Positions 35,586-44,523 of a DNA stretch of 64,000 bases are shown one piece after another; position 1 is the stretch's first letter; each line of letters opens with the position of its first letter. Under the pieces are notes generated by a model that was given only the letters and a program-made list of their open reading frames with translations, had not been told where the DNA came from and searched no databases. The stretch lies in NCBI GenBank assembly GCA_964591275.1, contig CAZQAE010000007.1:1-64000 (forward strand). Direction: 5' to 3'. The translations under genes and the position numbers were made by a program. Source of the stretch: G963674685 sp964591275. Lineage in GTDB: Bacteria > Lernaellota > Lernaellaia > JACKCT01.

Positions 35586-36821
35586 TCAATATACCGCAGC
35601 GGTGCTGGGGGCGTAAAAGTACTCATTGAGTGGAATGACTGTGTGAGACGCCGCATCGACATCGAAGACACGCCACGCTGTCGCCGAAGTGTCCGGTGTG
35701 ATGTTGAAAACGAATGTATCGGTCGCCGTAAGCACCGTGACCGTGGCGCCGGAGTTGGACATGGCCTTGCACGGCGGAATGCAGCTGGAATGATTAGAGT
35801 AATCATGAACCAGGAATCGGTAGCTCCCCGTAGGATTCCACTGCCAAATGGTGGTCGTTTCCGGACCGTAGGAGGAGGTATCGTCCAGATCCAGGCTGAA
35901 AAACGACGTACAACCATGACCGAAAGATCCTGAGTCGGGGTAATACAGATGGAAAGGATTCTGTGATTCACACCCGTTGTTCGGAGCCCAAAGATGTGAG
36001 TCCAGATCGAAGGGAATCTGGCCCCAGGTCAGAACGATGCGCATTTCCTCTCCCGAGATGCCCGGCGATAGGAAACCATCCTGGTTGGGAACCGTTTGTG
36101 ATCCAATGGTTTTAATAATGAAACTGCCATCCTGATAGCCGTTTTTCGATGCGAAAATGGTATAGACTCCGGCTCTGACATCCCCAATCGTATAATGGCC
36201 CGCAGGCCCGGTTGATCCTGTGTAGAGAACGGCGTTCTCCTCGGGCGGGTTGATCCCCCAGCGTAATTCCAGATCCACGTTTCCAAGGAGGTTGCCGTTC
36301 AGGGCATCTGTGATTTTTCCGCTGATATCGCCATGGATAATCACCGGTTGCATTACCATCGTGCCGGTCGGCAGTTGCGACTCCAGGTCCATGACTACAC
36401 CCGTCCACATCTCCGTGGTGATGTATCCGGGATAGGAAAGATTGACCTTGTATTCATCATCCGTCAGGCTGGTGATGGTGAATTTGCCGAGGGCATCCGA
36501 TGTCTGCGTGTCAATGATCTGGCCGCTTGAGATAAGAACAACCTCAATCTCGGCGCCTTCGATGGGATTGCCGGTTTCAGCGTCCTTGGCGATGCCCGCC
36601 AGATCGCCTTCGTCCGTATCGCCCTGATAGAAATGCCAGCGCAGAGCATCAGTTGGCAATTGATCCAGAGTCGCATCTTCCATTTGCACTTGCGTACTGA
36701 CACGCGTCATTACATCGGCAGGAAGTTCCTCAGCGGTTTCGCTTAGGTTCGCCCCCATAAGAGCAAAACCACTGATGATGGAAATGCAGAAAACGAGCGC
36801 CAAAGCCTTGGTCCTATTCAT
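35586..36821 (-). CDS. Secreted protein with carboxypeptidase-regulatory and YfaP-like domains
   Basis: A 411-aa protein with an N-terminal signal (residues about 6-25). Two CarboxypepD_reg-like beta-sandwiches are present (GIAKDAETGNPIEGAEIEV near residue 75, GKITDALNGNLLGNVDLEL near 165), followed by a YfaP/DUF2135-like domain (LTWGQIPFDLDSHLWAP). The pattern fits an extracellular binding or adhesion protein. GAGGTGG lies before ATG 36821. Co-oriented with and 11 bp upstream of the cysteine-rich gene. Confidence 0.78.
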   Translation of the reverse strand: MNRTKALALVFCISIISGFALMGANLSETAEELPADVMTRVSTQVQMEDATLDQLPTDALRWHFYQGDTDEGDLAGIAKDAETGNPIEGAEIEVVLISSGQIIDTQTSDALGKFTITSLTDDEYKVNLSYPGYITTEMWTGVVMDLESQLPTGTMVMQPVIIHGDISGKITDALNGNLLGNVDLELRWGINPPEENAVLYTGSTGPAGHYTIGDVRAGVYTIFASKNGYQDGSFIIKTIGSQTVPNQDGFLSPGISGEEMRIVLTWGQIPFDLDSHLWAPNNGCESQNPFHLYYPDSGSFGHGCTSFFSLDLDDTSSYGPETTTIWQWNPTGSYRFLVHDYSNHSSCIPPCKAMSNSGATVTVLTATDTFVFNITPDTSATAWRVFDVDAASHTVIPLNEYFYAPSTAAVY

Positions 36822-37158
36822 AATACAGCCACCTCAATTCTTCGCCAAAACCGGCGAAGTTACAATGCACATTCACACGGCCTCACCAACATGCGATTGT
36901 AAAGCACTGAAATTAAATGTCAATTCAATCCTGCAATTTCAGGCGACCGACTGTGGCGAAAAAAACGGGTTCCTTTATGATTTATTGTGCTGGCAAAATC
37001 AAAATCGGAGCGAGTTGCCTTAAAAAACATTCCCGTTGAACTTTGGATGTTTTTCAGGATTGAATTGAACATTTGCAAACGTCATTGTATGCTTCACACC
37101 AATTGAATGGCGCCGGGAGCAAGAAGCGGCAGATTCAGAAAAACAATGAAGGATTCGT
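36822..37158. other. Divergent intergenic region, no gene seen
   Basis: This 337-bp stretch separates the minus-strand YfaP-like gene from the plus-strand porin-cytochrome pair. It should hold promoters for both sides, but I see no convincing -35/-10 pair and no RNA gene. GAAGGA precedes the porin start. Confidence 0.5.
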
Positions 37159-38451
37159 ATGAAATACTTGATCGCACGAAATTTATTTCTGTTGGCGATA
37201 GCTGTCTCCCTGTTGGCATGCGCTTCGACAAACGCTGAAGCCGCCGACTATTATGGCGGCATCACTACTTTGCCTTACGCCTTTCAGACGCAGACCGGCG
37301 CAGATGATGCCGTGCAACATCTTTTCATTTACGAATACGCTGACATTCACGCGGAGAATTTCGGAGCCGAAGGCCTGTCGCTGCACTTTGCCGGATGGGG
37401 ACGCTACGATGCCAAGGAGTCTTTTGATGATCCGGGCGTAAATGGCGAAGAAGCTCAGGAACCAGACCAGCCCGGCGATGCCGATCTGACATCGGCCTAT
37501 CTGCGTTGGCGGGGAATCGACGGTCTTGTGGATGTGCATCTCGGTCGCCATTTCATCTCGGCGGGAGTCACGGTCGAGAATATGGACTGCATCGACTTGA
37601 TCCTCAAACCCTTCAGAGGATTCGCGCTGCAAGCTTTCGGCGGCGCGCCGACCTTTTCAAAAATTGGTCAGCGCGACGGCGATCTCGGCGCCGGTGGTCG
37701 CGCGTCTTATCGATACTACCAATACCTTGAATTGGGCGCATCCTATCACTATTTCCTGGAGGATGAGGAATTTGATCGCCAGAACATCGGCGGCGATTTT
37801 TTCATCGCGCCAAGCCAATACCTCGATCTCATCGGACATGTTTTTTACGACGTGCTCTTCAGGGAGGTTTATGACGCGGCGGCTCACATGAACTTTTATG
37901 TCGTCACCGATATGAGAATTCGCGGCGGATATTCCCGCGTTATGCCCCAAAGTTATCTGGGAAAGATGAATTATTTCTCGGTTTTCAGCGCGGAAACCAT
38001 CGACAAAATCGAAGGCGATCTGTCCTATACCTTTAATCGCCGTGTTCGCGTGCTCGGCGATTATACGCACTACTCTTACGATGAAGCCGATGACGCCGAG
38101 CGCCTGGGCGGCGGCCTGGAAATCCTCTGGGGCGTATTGCGTGATAACGTGCTGGGAGGGGGATACAAGCGACTGGACAAAGACGACAACGGCTATGACG
38201 CCGCTCGCGGCTATCTGTTTCAGAACCTCGGCCCCAAGCTTCACGTTGCCTTAAATTCAACGACTTACTTTCTCGACGAAAAAATCCAAAACGAGGATAT
38301 CGCCTTCGACGGAGACATGAGCCTGGGATTCAAGCCAACGCCACGCTTTATTATCCAGGCTACAGGCCGCTATCGTTCGACCCCTTTCCTGGTGGACGAC
38401 GAAGTTCAGGGCCTTTTGAAAATCGCATACAACGTAGAACGCGGGCTTTAA
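37159..38451 (+). CDS. Outer-membrane porin-like protein paired with a multihaem cytochrome
   Basis: A 430-aa protein with a signal peptide (likely cleavage NAEA/ADYYGG). The rest is predicted beta-strand throughout, with Tyr/Gly/Asp-rich alternation (HFAGWGRYDA, YRYYQYLELGASYHYFLE), typical of an outer-membrane barrel. The C-terminal residue is Leu rather than aromatic. The cytochrome gene begins right after its stop codon. This arrangement resembles porin-cytochrome conduits that pass electrons across the outer membrane (MtrAB, OmbB-OmaB type). Sequence identity to those barrels cannot be judged here. Confidence 0.75.
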   Translation: MKYLIARNLFLLAIAVSLLACASTNAEAADYYGGITTLPYAFQTQTGADDAVQHLFIYEYADIHAENFGAEGLSLHFAGWGRYDAKESFDDPGVNGEEAQEPDQPGDADLTSAYLRWRGIDGLVDVHLGRHFISAGVTVENMDCIDLILKPFRGFALQAFGGAPTFSKIGQRDGDLGAGGRASYRYYQYLELGASYHYFLEDEEFDRQNIGGDFFIAPSQYLDLIGHVFYDVLFREVYDAAAHMNFYVVTDMRIRGGYSRVMPQSYLGKMNYFSVFSAETIDKIEGDLSYTFNRRVRVLGDYTHYSYDEADDAERLGGGLEILWGVLRDNVLGGGYKRLDKDDNGYDAARGYLFQNLGPKLHVALNSTTYFLDEKIQNEDIAFDGDMSLGFKPTPRFIIQATGRYRSTPFLVDDEVQGLLKIAYNVERGL

Positions 38452-39468
38452 ATGAGAAAAATACTCCACCAGTCCACCTTGCGCTTTTTCCTTGTTGCCA
38501 CCGGCGTCGCATGCGCCTTCCTTCTTGTTACGGTATCCCTGTCGGATGCGAAGAAGGGGCAGGGCGAAAAGGAAATTCATGCCATGCACCTGGGTGATAG
38601 CGTCGAGGCCGAGTGCACAATGTGCCATGTCGAGAAACCGAAGGACAAGGGCGTCCTCTCGGTTTTTCCGATGATAGCGTCATGCAAAAACTGTCACGAC
38701 GACGCAGGCAAGCTCGGGTACAGGCAACAAAAGAGCAAGCGGCGCGACATCCTTTTTTCCCACGCCGATCACATCGGCATCGGCAAAAAGTGCGCCGACT
38801 GCCACAGGGGCAAAGAAAAGACCCAGGTCGAAATACCCGATCACGACTCCTGCCGTGCGTGTCACCAAAAAGACTTGAGCGAATTGCGCTGCGTGAAATG
38901 CCATATCAATTGGGGCGCCATCGATATGAAGACCCTGTCTTCCTTCACGCACGAAAACGATTATTTGAAACGCCATGCGGACTTCGCCCGAAAATCCGCC
39001 GCGACCTGCGCCCAGTGCCACACGGAAAACTACTGCCTCGATTGCCATGCGAAACACGCCGGTATTAAACCGGGGCTGAAATTCCCCGAAAAGGTTCGGG
39101 GCAACACGATTCACCGCGGCGACTACATCAGCGTCCACAAGATGGAGGCGCGAACCGATTCGTCGACCTGCTTAAAATGCCACGGAGTTAACGCCTGTCA
39201 GACCTGCCACGCCCGGCGCGGATTATCCGCACGCAGCACCACAACGGCTTTTACACACCCGGACGGCTGGGTGGTCCCTGGATCGAAGAATCATCACGGT
39301 GTTAAAGCCAGGCAAGAAATCGTCTCCTGCGCCTCATGCCACAATCGCGGCGGCAAAGGCGACTGCCGAACCTGCCACACCGCGGCAAACGGCATCAATC
39401 CGCATCCCAAAAATTTCGGCGGCGGCTTGAGCAAATCACATCCCATGTGCGCGCAGTGCCATAAATAA
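38452..39468 (+). CDS. Dodecahaem c-type cytochrome
   Basis: A 338-aa exported protein with an N-terminal signal anchor (residues about 10-30) and twelve CxxCH haem-binding motifs (CTMCH, CKNCH, CADCH, CRACH, CVKCH, CAQCH, CLDCH, CLKCH, CQTCH, CASCH, CRTCH, CAQCH). Extra His residues between them could be distal ligands. The haem density of roughly one per 28 residues is typical of periplasmic electron carriers such as MtrA-type decahaems. The ATG directly follows the stop of the porin-like gene. Expected role: electron transfer across the envelope, inferred from content and pairing. Maturation would need a CcsA/CcsB-type system; a CcsA-like gene lies at 44524. Confidence 0.92.
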   Translation: MRKILHQSTLRFFLVATGVACAFLLVTVSLSDAKKGQGEKEIHAMHLGDSVEAECTMCHVEKPKDKGVLSVFPMIASCKNCHDDAGKLGYRQQKSKRRDILFSHADHIGIGKKCADCHRGKEKTQVEIPDHDSCRACHQKDLSELRCVKCHINWGAIDMKTLSSFTHENDYLKRHADFARKSAATCAQCHTENYCLDCHAKHAGIKPGLKFPEKVRGNTIHRGDYISVHKMEARTDSSTCLKCHGVNACQTCHARRGLSARSTTTAFTHPDGWVVPGSKNHHGVKARQEIVSCASCHNRGGKGDCRTCHTAANGINPHPKNFGGGLSKSHPMCAQCHK

Positions 39469-39678
39469 GAGAAACCGCTTTGATCTTGATTCTTTTCATT
39501 ATCGAGGGACTCGCAATACTTGTGCTCAATTGATGGGGCATCAATATCGGCAGTGCTGCTTGAAAATCGAGTTATCTGTAGGTAATAAAAAAAGCAAAAC
39601 ACCATGAGTTCTTTTCCCAAAAAGACAAACCAGACCTGAAATTTTCGCCGCAACCCCACTGGTTTTGAATATTGCCGT

Positions 39679-39706
39679 TTGTTGGATACTTTGTTATTTT
39701 CATAAT
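39679..39706 (+). promoter_or_regulatory. Candidate promoter of the amidase-like gene
   Basis: TTGTTG (39679-39684) and CATAAT (39701-39706) are 16 bp apart and 27 bp before the GTG start at 39733, which has GGAGG at good spacing. The -10 fits well, the -35 poorly. Confidence 0.35.
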
Positions 39707-39732
39707 AGAGATTGAAAACGCAGGAGGAATAA

Positions 39733-41262
39733 GTGAGTTATTCGAAATTACTGTTTCGTGCTGTATTTCTTCTCTGCTTTATTTTTGTTTGCATACCTGC
39801 AACTCTTTCACATGCATTTACGCCGTGGGACTCATCTCCTGAAGATGTTCCTCTCGATTATACAACCACAACAATCCCGCCAAGTTGGTACTTTCACCAA
39901 ATCTCCAATTCATGGATCGAGATTCGAATCGCGGGTGAATCGGAAAATATTGATTTTGATTTAGGAGTCCAATTCCTTGTACCTGACGGGGACGCCTCTG
40001 ATCCTGACGATTGGGTTTTTTACGGAAGTTTCCGGATCACAGTTCCAGCCGGAGGATGCATTCCTGACAACGAAGACTGCTGGAATTATATTCCCATCGC
40101 AATATCTCACGACGATCTTGAATACGGTGGCATTACCATAGGCGACACTCATTTCGAGCAAAAAAGAATCTGTGCCGGCGGTGATTACCTTTTTGAAGAA
40201 ATGTATTGTTTTTGGAATGAGACGAGTCCCGAATGCTCCGGCAGTGGAACGCCGCGCGATCTCGATGCGGCTGAGACACTGGATTATTACTGGCATGACG
40301 CCAACAGCAGGCCATGCGGGAAATATATGGACTATACATCGGATTCCTGGACATCAACGGCTCTTTTAGTCAAACCAGCCGATGAATGGTTTGCGATGAC
40401 CGATGCCCATCCCAATATGCAAAGCGCGGAAGTATTCGATGGGATTCGCCTGGTCAGGGACGACACAGGCAATCACCCCTCCGTAGATTTTGAAGTCATT
40501 CGACTTCTTCTTAATGGATACTACGCGATGAATTTTGAAGGGACCCTGGGCAATCCTTCGGGGCACTACACCTTTTTAAAAAACACGACTCTGGACCTCA
40601 CCCCCGCCATAAAAACCTGCCGTTTGAACTGGATATTTGAAAACCTTTGGGCGCCGGGCAACGGCAATAATCCATACACAAAGTACCCTGATTCTTATTA
40701 CCGCGATTATCGTGACGCCTGTTTCCCATTAGGTGAATTTGGCCTGGAAAACCATCAGGTATTGGAAAACTCTTTTTCGGATGGGCCGGATTGCTCCGTG
40801 AGTCCAGGCTGCACGAATCCTGTGCTGAATTTGGCTGCTGCTGATCTTTTGCAAGCCTGGGACACCCCTTATGCAGCGCAATGGGTTTACGATTCTGACG
40901 ATGGCCAATATGTTCCCAAGCACAAAGCATGGTGTTCAGAATATTCAGCTTACGTGTTCTCCAAAGCTACATCTCTTCCCAGCCTTGCGGAGTGGAGCAA
41001 TCGCTTATCGGGAAGAATGGACAGGCTGGCCGTTGGGGATTTGAGAACCTTTTTCGCCTTGGAAAGGACTCTTTATCAATCCCTACGAAGGCTACACTTG
41101 GGGACAGCTTTCCGATGTGGTCAAGCAAGGATATTATGCCGCGCAAGTTCGCGGCAATGGCGTTTATTGCCCCGGAAATCCTACTACTCAACAAAATTCC
41201 TGTTCCCACTCGACCATGTTCATCAAATGGGTGGAAGGCGCCGCCCCCACCGAATACCATGA
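39733..41262 (+). CDS. Secreted amidase-like protein, 5' part of a frameshifted gene
   Basis: The gene starts at GTG 39733 with a signal peptide (cleavage after LSHA). About residues 25-290 are a beta-rich, aspartate- and tryptophan-rich region of unknown family. Then comes HKAWCSEYSAYV, which resembles the catalytic Cys block of CHAP/NlpC-type cysteine peptidases. The frame departs from the real protein at a T5 run (41050-41054): with four Ts it reads DLRTFSPWKGLFINPYEGYTWG and continues into the frame of 41117-42565. The last ~70 residues of this frame are therefore not genuine. The whole gene would run 39733-43230. Confidence 0.7.
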   Translation: MSYSKLLFRAVFLLCFIFVCIPATLSHAFTPWDSSPEDVPLDYTTTTIPPSWYFHQISNSWIEIRIAGESENIDFDLGVQFLVPDGDASDPDDWVFYGSFRITVPAGGCIPDNEDCWNYIPIAISHDDLEYGGITIGDTHFEQKRICAGGDYLFEEMYCFWNETSPECSGSGTPRDLDAAETLDYYWHDANSRPCGKYMDYTSDSWTSTALLVKPADEWFAMTDAHPNMQSAEVFDGIRLVRDDTGNHPSVDFEVIRLLLNGYYAMNFEGTLGNPSGHYTFLKNTTLDLTPAIKTCRLNWIFENLWAPGNGNNPYTKYPDSYYRDYRDACFPLGEFGLENHQVLENSFSDGPDCSVSPGCTNPVLNLAAADLLQAWDTPYAAQWVYDSDDGQYVPKHKAWCSEYSAYVFSKATSLPSLAEWSNRLSGRMDRLAVGDLRTFFALERTLYQSLRRLHLGTAFRCGQARILCRASSRQWRLLPRKSYYSTKFLFPLDHVHQMGGRRRPHRIP

Positions 41263-42565
41263 GTATGTCGAAAACCCCTTGTTTGGCATTGAGCCGGATC
41301 AGGGCGCATTGCTTGATACCGCATGCGTGGCGCAGTTCTATGATGTTAGCGGAAACTCCGGCTCACTTGTTAAAGTGGGTTATCGCACCATCACGAATCT
41401 TGAAAATCCGGCTTGCCAGCCGAGTAACTATAATTTAGCGGACGGCGGCATTTACTGGGCAAATTATTCTTCCCCTTACGTTGCCGAATACTGGAATAAT
41501 CACTATTCAGGACACTCGCCCCCCACCACAAATATCTATAGCTACTATCGCTACCCTGAACTTGGCGATTTCGGTTTCGGGAAAACCTACACACCCGATG
41601 GCTGGAACCCATCCATCACAATTAACGAACCAAACGATACTTCCGTCTGGAATGCTGGAAACACTTTTGAAATTCGATGGACAACCCAGGATACTCTTGG
41701 GAACCTGCGCATCATCCTTCTGGAAGGATTCAACAGCATTGATGAGATATCGCCCGTGCCTGATACAGGTTCGTATAGCTATACGGTTCCTCTCGATGTT
41801 GATCCCGGTGTGGATAATTTCCGGATTCACATGAGTTTCCTGACGGATTTTTCTGTATATGACGAAAGTGAATATTTCAGCATAACGGTGATCGAATGTG
41901 AGGAATGTTTTTATGGCGGAAACTGTTATGCCAGCGGCGATGCCCATCCATCAAATCCATGCGTGGTTTGCAACACCGACGGACCGGAAGCTGTCTGGTC
42001 CAATAACGATGGCGCGGACTGCGATGACGGCTTCTGGTGCAACGGAGCGGATGAATGTTCGGTCGGCGCTTGCGTCAATGTGGGGCCGGCGGTGAGTTGT
42101 TCCGATGGCGTGGATTGCACCGATGACACTTGCAAAGAATTTGAAGACGAGTGCGAGAACTTGCCCAACAACGCAAACTGCGATGACAGCGTGGGCTGCA
42201 CCGATGATGCGTGCGACGCAATAAACGGCTGTCAGTCCACACCCAGCGATGGAAACTGTGATGACGGCGTGGGCTGCACTGAGGATACCTGTGACGCCAT
42301 AAATGACTGTCAGTTCGCTCCCATCCACGCAAACTGCAATGACGGCGTCAACTGCACCGACGATATCTGTGATGCCATAAACGACTGTCAGTTCACACCC
42401 AGCGATGGAAATTGCGATGATGGCGTCAACTGCACCAACGATACCTGCGACGCCATAAATGATTGCCAGCACGCACCCAGCGCCGGAAACTGCAATGACG
42501 GCGTCAACTGCACCGACGATATCTGCGACGTATTATACGACTGTCAGTACACGCCCAACGACGAC
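41117..42565 (+). CDS. Middle part of the secreted amidase-like CTDC-repeat protein
   Basis: Continuation of the frame above; true coding starts near 41052, not at the internal GTG 41117. It holds the rest of the peptidase-like domain (GYYAAQVRGNGVY, then CSHSTMFIKW with a possible catalytic His), an Ig-like domain (about 41620-41890: WNAGNTFEIRWTTQ, ending YFSITVIE), then cysteine-rich modules (CFYGGNCY, FWCNGADEC) and five 26-residue repeats matching the Dictyostelium-type CTDC pattern (CDDGVNCTDDICDAINDC). It is cut by the N gap at 42566. Reading beyond the gap in this frame gives Thr/Ala-rich nonsense, so the gap length is not exactly 100. Extracellular and disulfide-rich. Confidence 0.7.
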
Positions 42566-42912
42566 NNNNNNNNNNNNNNNNNNNNNNNNNNNNNNNNNNN
42601 NNNNNNNNNNNNNNNNNNNNNNNNNNNNNNNNNNNNNNNNNNNNNNNNNNNNNNNNNNNNNNNNNGCCCAACGACGACCACTGCGATGACAGCGTGGACT
42701 GCACCGACGATATCTGCGACGCATTATACGACTGTCAGTACACGCCCAACGACGACCACTGCGATGACAGCGTGGACTGCACCGACGATATCTGCGACAC
42801 ATTTAACGACTGCATGTTCACACCCAACGACGACCACTGCGATGACAGCGTGGGCTGCACCGATGATACGTGCGACGCCATAAACGACTGTCAGTTCACG
42901 GCTAACGACGAA
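42176..42912 (+). repeat. Tandem 78-bp coding repeats (26-aa CTDC units)
   Basis: Units start at 42176, 42254, 42332, 42410 and 42488 before the gap, and at 42679, 42757 and 42835 after it; a degenerate unit precedes them. Each encodes a 26-residue motif with four cysteines. The gap begins exactly at the end of a unit, which suggests that the assembler broke in near-identical copies, so the true copy number is at least eight and unknown. Confidence 0.9.
42566..42665. other. Assembly gap of 100 N
   Basis: One hundred N bases, a standard scaffold placeholder. The reading frames on the two sides do not agree across 100 bases, confirming that the length is arbitrary. Confidence 0.98.
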
Positions 42913-43230
42913 AACTGCGATGATGGATTTTGGTGCAACGGATTTGAAACCTGTGATGCAATCGCAGCCTGCCAGGCAGGAGTTGATCCTTGCCCTGACG
43001 ACGGCGAGTTTTGTAATGGCGTGGAATCCTGCGAGGAATCCATCGAGGAGATAATTGGTGTATGCGTTAATTTGGGAATCCCTTGTGAGGCCAGTGAAAC
43101 CTGCCGTGAAGACTCCGACCATTGCGATCCTCGGCACGACAATAACCAAGAGGATGACCTTGATGATGATATTGAGCCGATGGGGGTGAGAAGTGTTGAT
43201 GAAAGCGACGACGGGTGCTGCGGTTGCTGA
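42666..43230 (+). CDS. C-terminal part of the CTDC-repeat protein, ending CCGC
   Basis: After the gap the frame continues with PNDDHCDDSVDCTDD, three further 26-residue repeats, then modules FWCNGFETC, GEFCNGVESC and ETCREDSDHC like those of the protein at 34657. An acidic low-complexity linker (about 43130-43200) follows, and the C-terminus is DDGCCGC. No membrane helix is present near the end. The shared end with the other cysteine-rich protein suggests a common processing or anchoring tag. This is the 3' end of the gene that starts at 39733. Confidence 0.8.
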
Positions 43231-43350
43231 GTTTTTCGGGATTTGCAAAGAATGGAAAGGGCGGCTGTCAGCGCCTGGGAGAAAACAAAAGCGATTTCCT
43301 TCCCCGCGACGCGCCTGATTGACGCATCGTTTTAGAGGGCGCGGCGCATC

Positions 43351-44307
43351 TCACTCGGCAATGTGCGAAACTCCATTGAATATGCCGCTTTTCATCATCG
43401 ACTGATAAAGTCTGTCAGAAACCATCAGGTGGCCTTCCGCGCTCAAATGACCGCCCCTTTCCAAATGGAAGATTGGTTTTTCAAGATCTTTTATGCAATC
43501 GACGATTACCACGTCTTTAGCGCTCTTCTCCCACTCGAATAAAACGTTCATCACTGCACTCGGCAATTCATAATAAAGAAGGATGAATACCGGGATATCG
43601 ATCTCTTTGCTCATACGGTTCAGGGCGTTTATGGAGTTTGTCCAATCGTCCCCCGGTTGGCCTATGGCCGTGAAAAACAATTCCTTCAGCAATTGGGCCA
43701 GAACCAAAGTGTAGAACCGAAATTCCCCGGGCAACCGATGCCCAAGGCAATGCGGAGGGCCCCAGTCATTGCTATTCATTAACATAACCAAGGCATCGGG
43801 TTTATAAACAGATGCGTATTTTCCCAGTAGCAATTGGATTCGGCGGGTGTCGAAACCCTGAATGCCCAAATTCATGACATCGACATTAAAGCCGCTTGCG
43901 ACCAGTCGCGATTCAACAAGGTCGCTGTATGTTTCTTCGCGCTCTACCCCAAAACCCCATGTTTCGGAGTCTCCCAGGGAGAATATCTTGAATGAACTAT
44001 TATTTTCGGTGCGGAAGGCATCGTCTCGGAAGCCATCGGAGTTGGTTTTGATCCAAAAGTCAGCCTCATTCGATTGGGAAAGAAGGCTCATGCGTCGGAT
44101 ATGATCCTGGTTGGGCAGTGATTCCCACCAGATCTCGCCATTTTCGAGTATTGAGATTTTCATGGAATCAAAGCCGACAAAATGCATATAGAGCCGACAC
44201 AAAATTTCAGACGCCATGACGGCGCAAGCAACCCAAATAAGGACAATCAGATAAAATCTTAGGCGGCGCAATGGGACTTCCACAAAGGTGATTAAGGTTG
44301 TTGGCAA
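43351..44307 (-). CDS. Membrane-anchored SGNH hydrolase-like protein
   Basis: A 318-aa protein with an N-terminal membrane helix (about residues 17-38). Block I is LGDSETWGFGV, block III is NSNDWG, and the C-terminal His block is GGHLSAEGH, where the usual Asp is Gly, so the catalytic triad may be incomplete or use another residue. It resembles the larger SGNH protein at 19414. The frame begins at TTG 44307; a GTG 11 residues in is an alternative, and neither has a clear ribosome site. Likely a periplasmic esterase or polysaccharide acetylation protein; substrate unknown. Confidence 0.72.
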   Translation of the reverse strand: MPTTLITFVEVPLRRLRFYLIVLIWVACAVMASEILCRLYMHFVGFDSMKISILENGEIWWESLPNQDHIRRMSLLSQSNEADFWIKTNSDGFRDDAFRTENNSSFKIFSLGDSETWGFGVEREETYSDLVESRLVASGFNVDVMNLGIQGFDTRRIQLLLGKYASVYKPDALVMLMNSNDWGPPHCLGHRLPGEFRFYTLVLAQLLKELFFTAIGQPGDDWTNSINALNRMSKEIDIPVFILLYYELPSAVMNVLFEWEKSAKDVVIVDCIKDLEKPIFHLERGGHLSAEGHLMVSDRLYQSMMKSGIFNGVSHIAE

Positions 44308-44523
44308 ATGATGCCGAAAACGACATTAATTTAGTCGACTATTGTGGTCAAGGAAAGTTTGCGGACACGGTATCTCCATTTACTTGATCGCTCAGGTCCG
44401 ACGTGCTAGGCATTTCGATTCGCGTTTATTTTTTTAACGCAGGATCGATATGGTTTCGCGGTTTTCCGACTGCCCTCGCTGACCTGTAAAGAAAAGCGCC
44501 CTGATTAAAATGAGGCCATTGCA

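Noticed and set aside
41042..41044. In-frame TGA in the amidase-like gene as a possible selenocysteine codon, given selA in the window
   Set aside because: It is in frame only if the frame shift lies before it. A single T deletion at 41050-41054, after the TGA, joins the frames without crossing it, so no selenocysteine is needed.
42566..42883. Open frame continuing through the N run with Thr/Ala/Met-rich sequence
   Set aside because: It is a wrong frame created by the arbitrary 100-N length; the repeat protein continues in another frame after the gap.
42176..42912. Tandem repeats as a CRISPR array
   Set aside because: Units are contiguous 78-bp coding repeats without spacers and stay in frame with a cysteine pattern.
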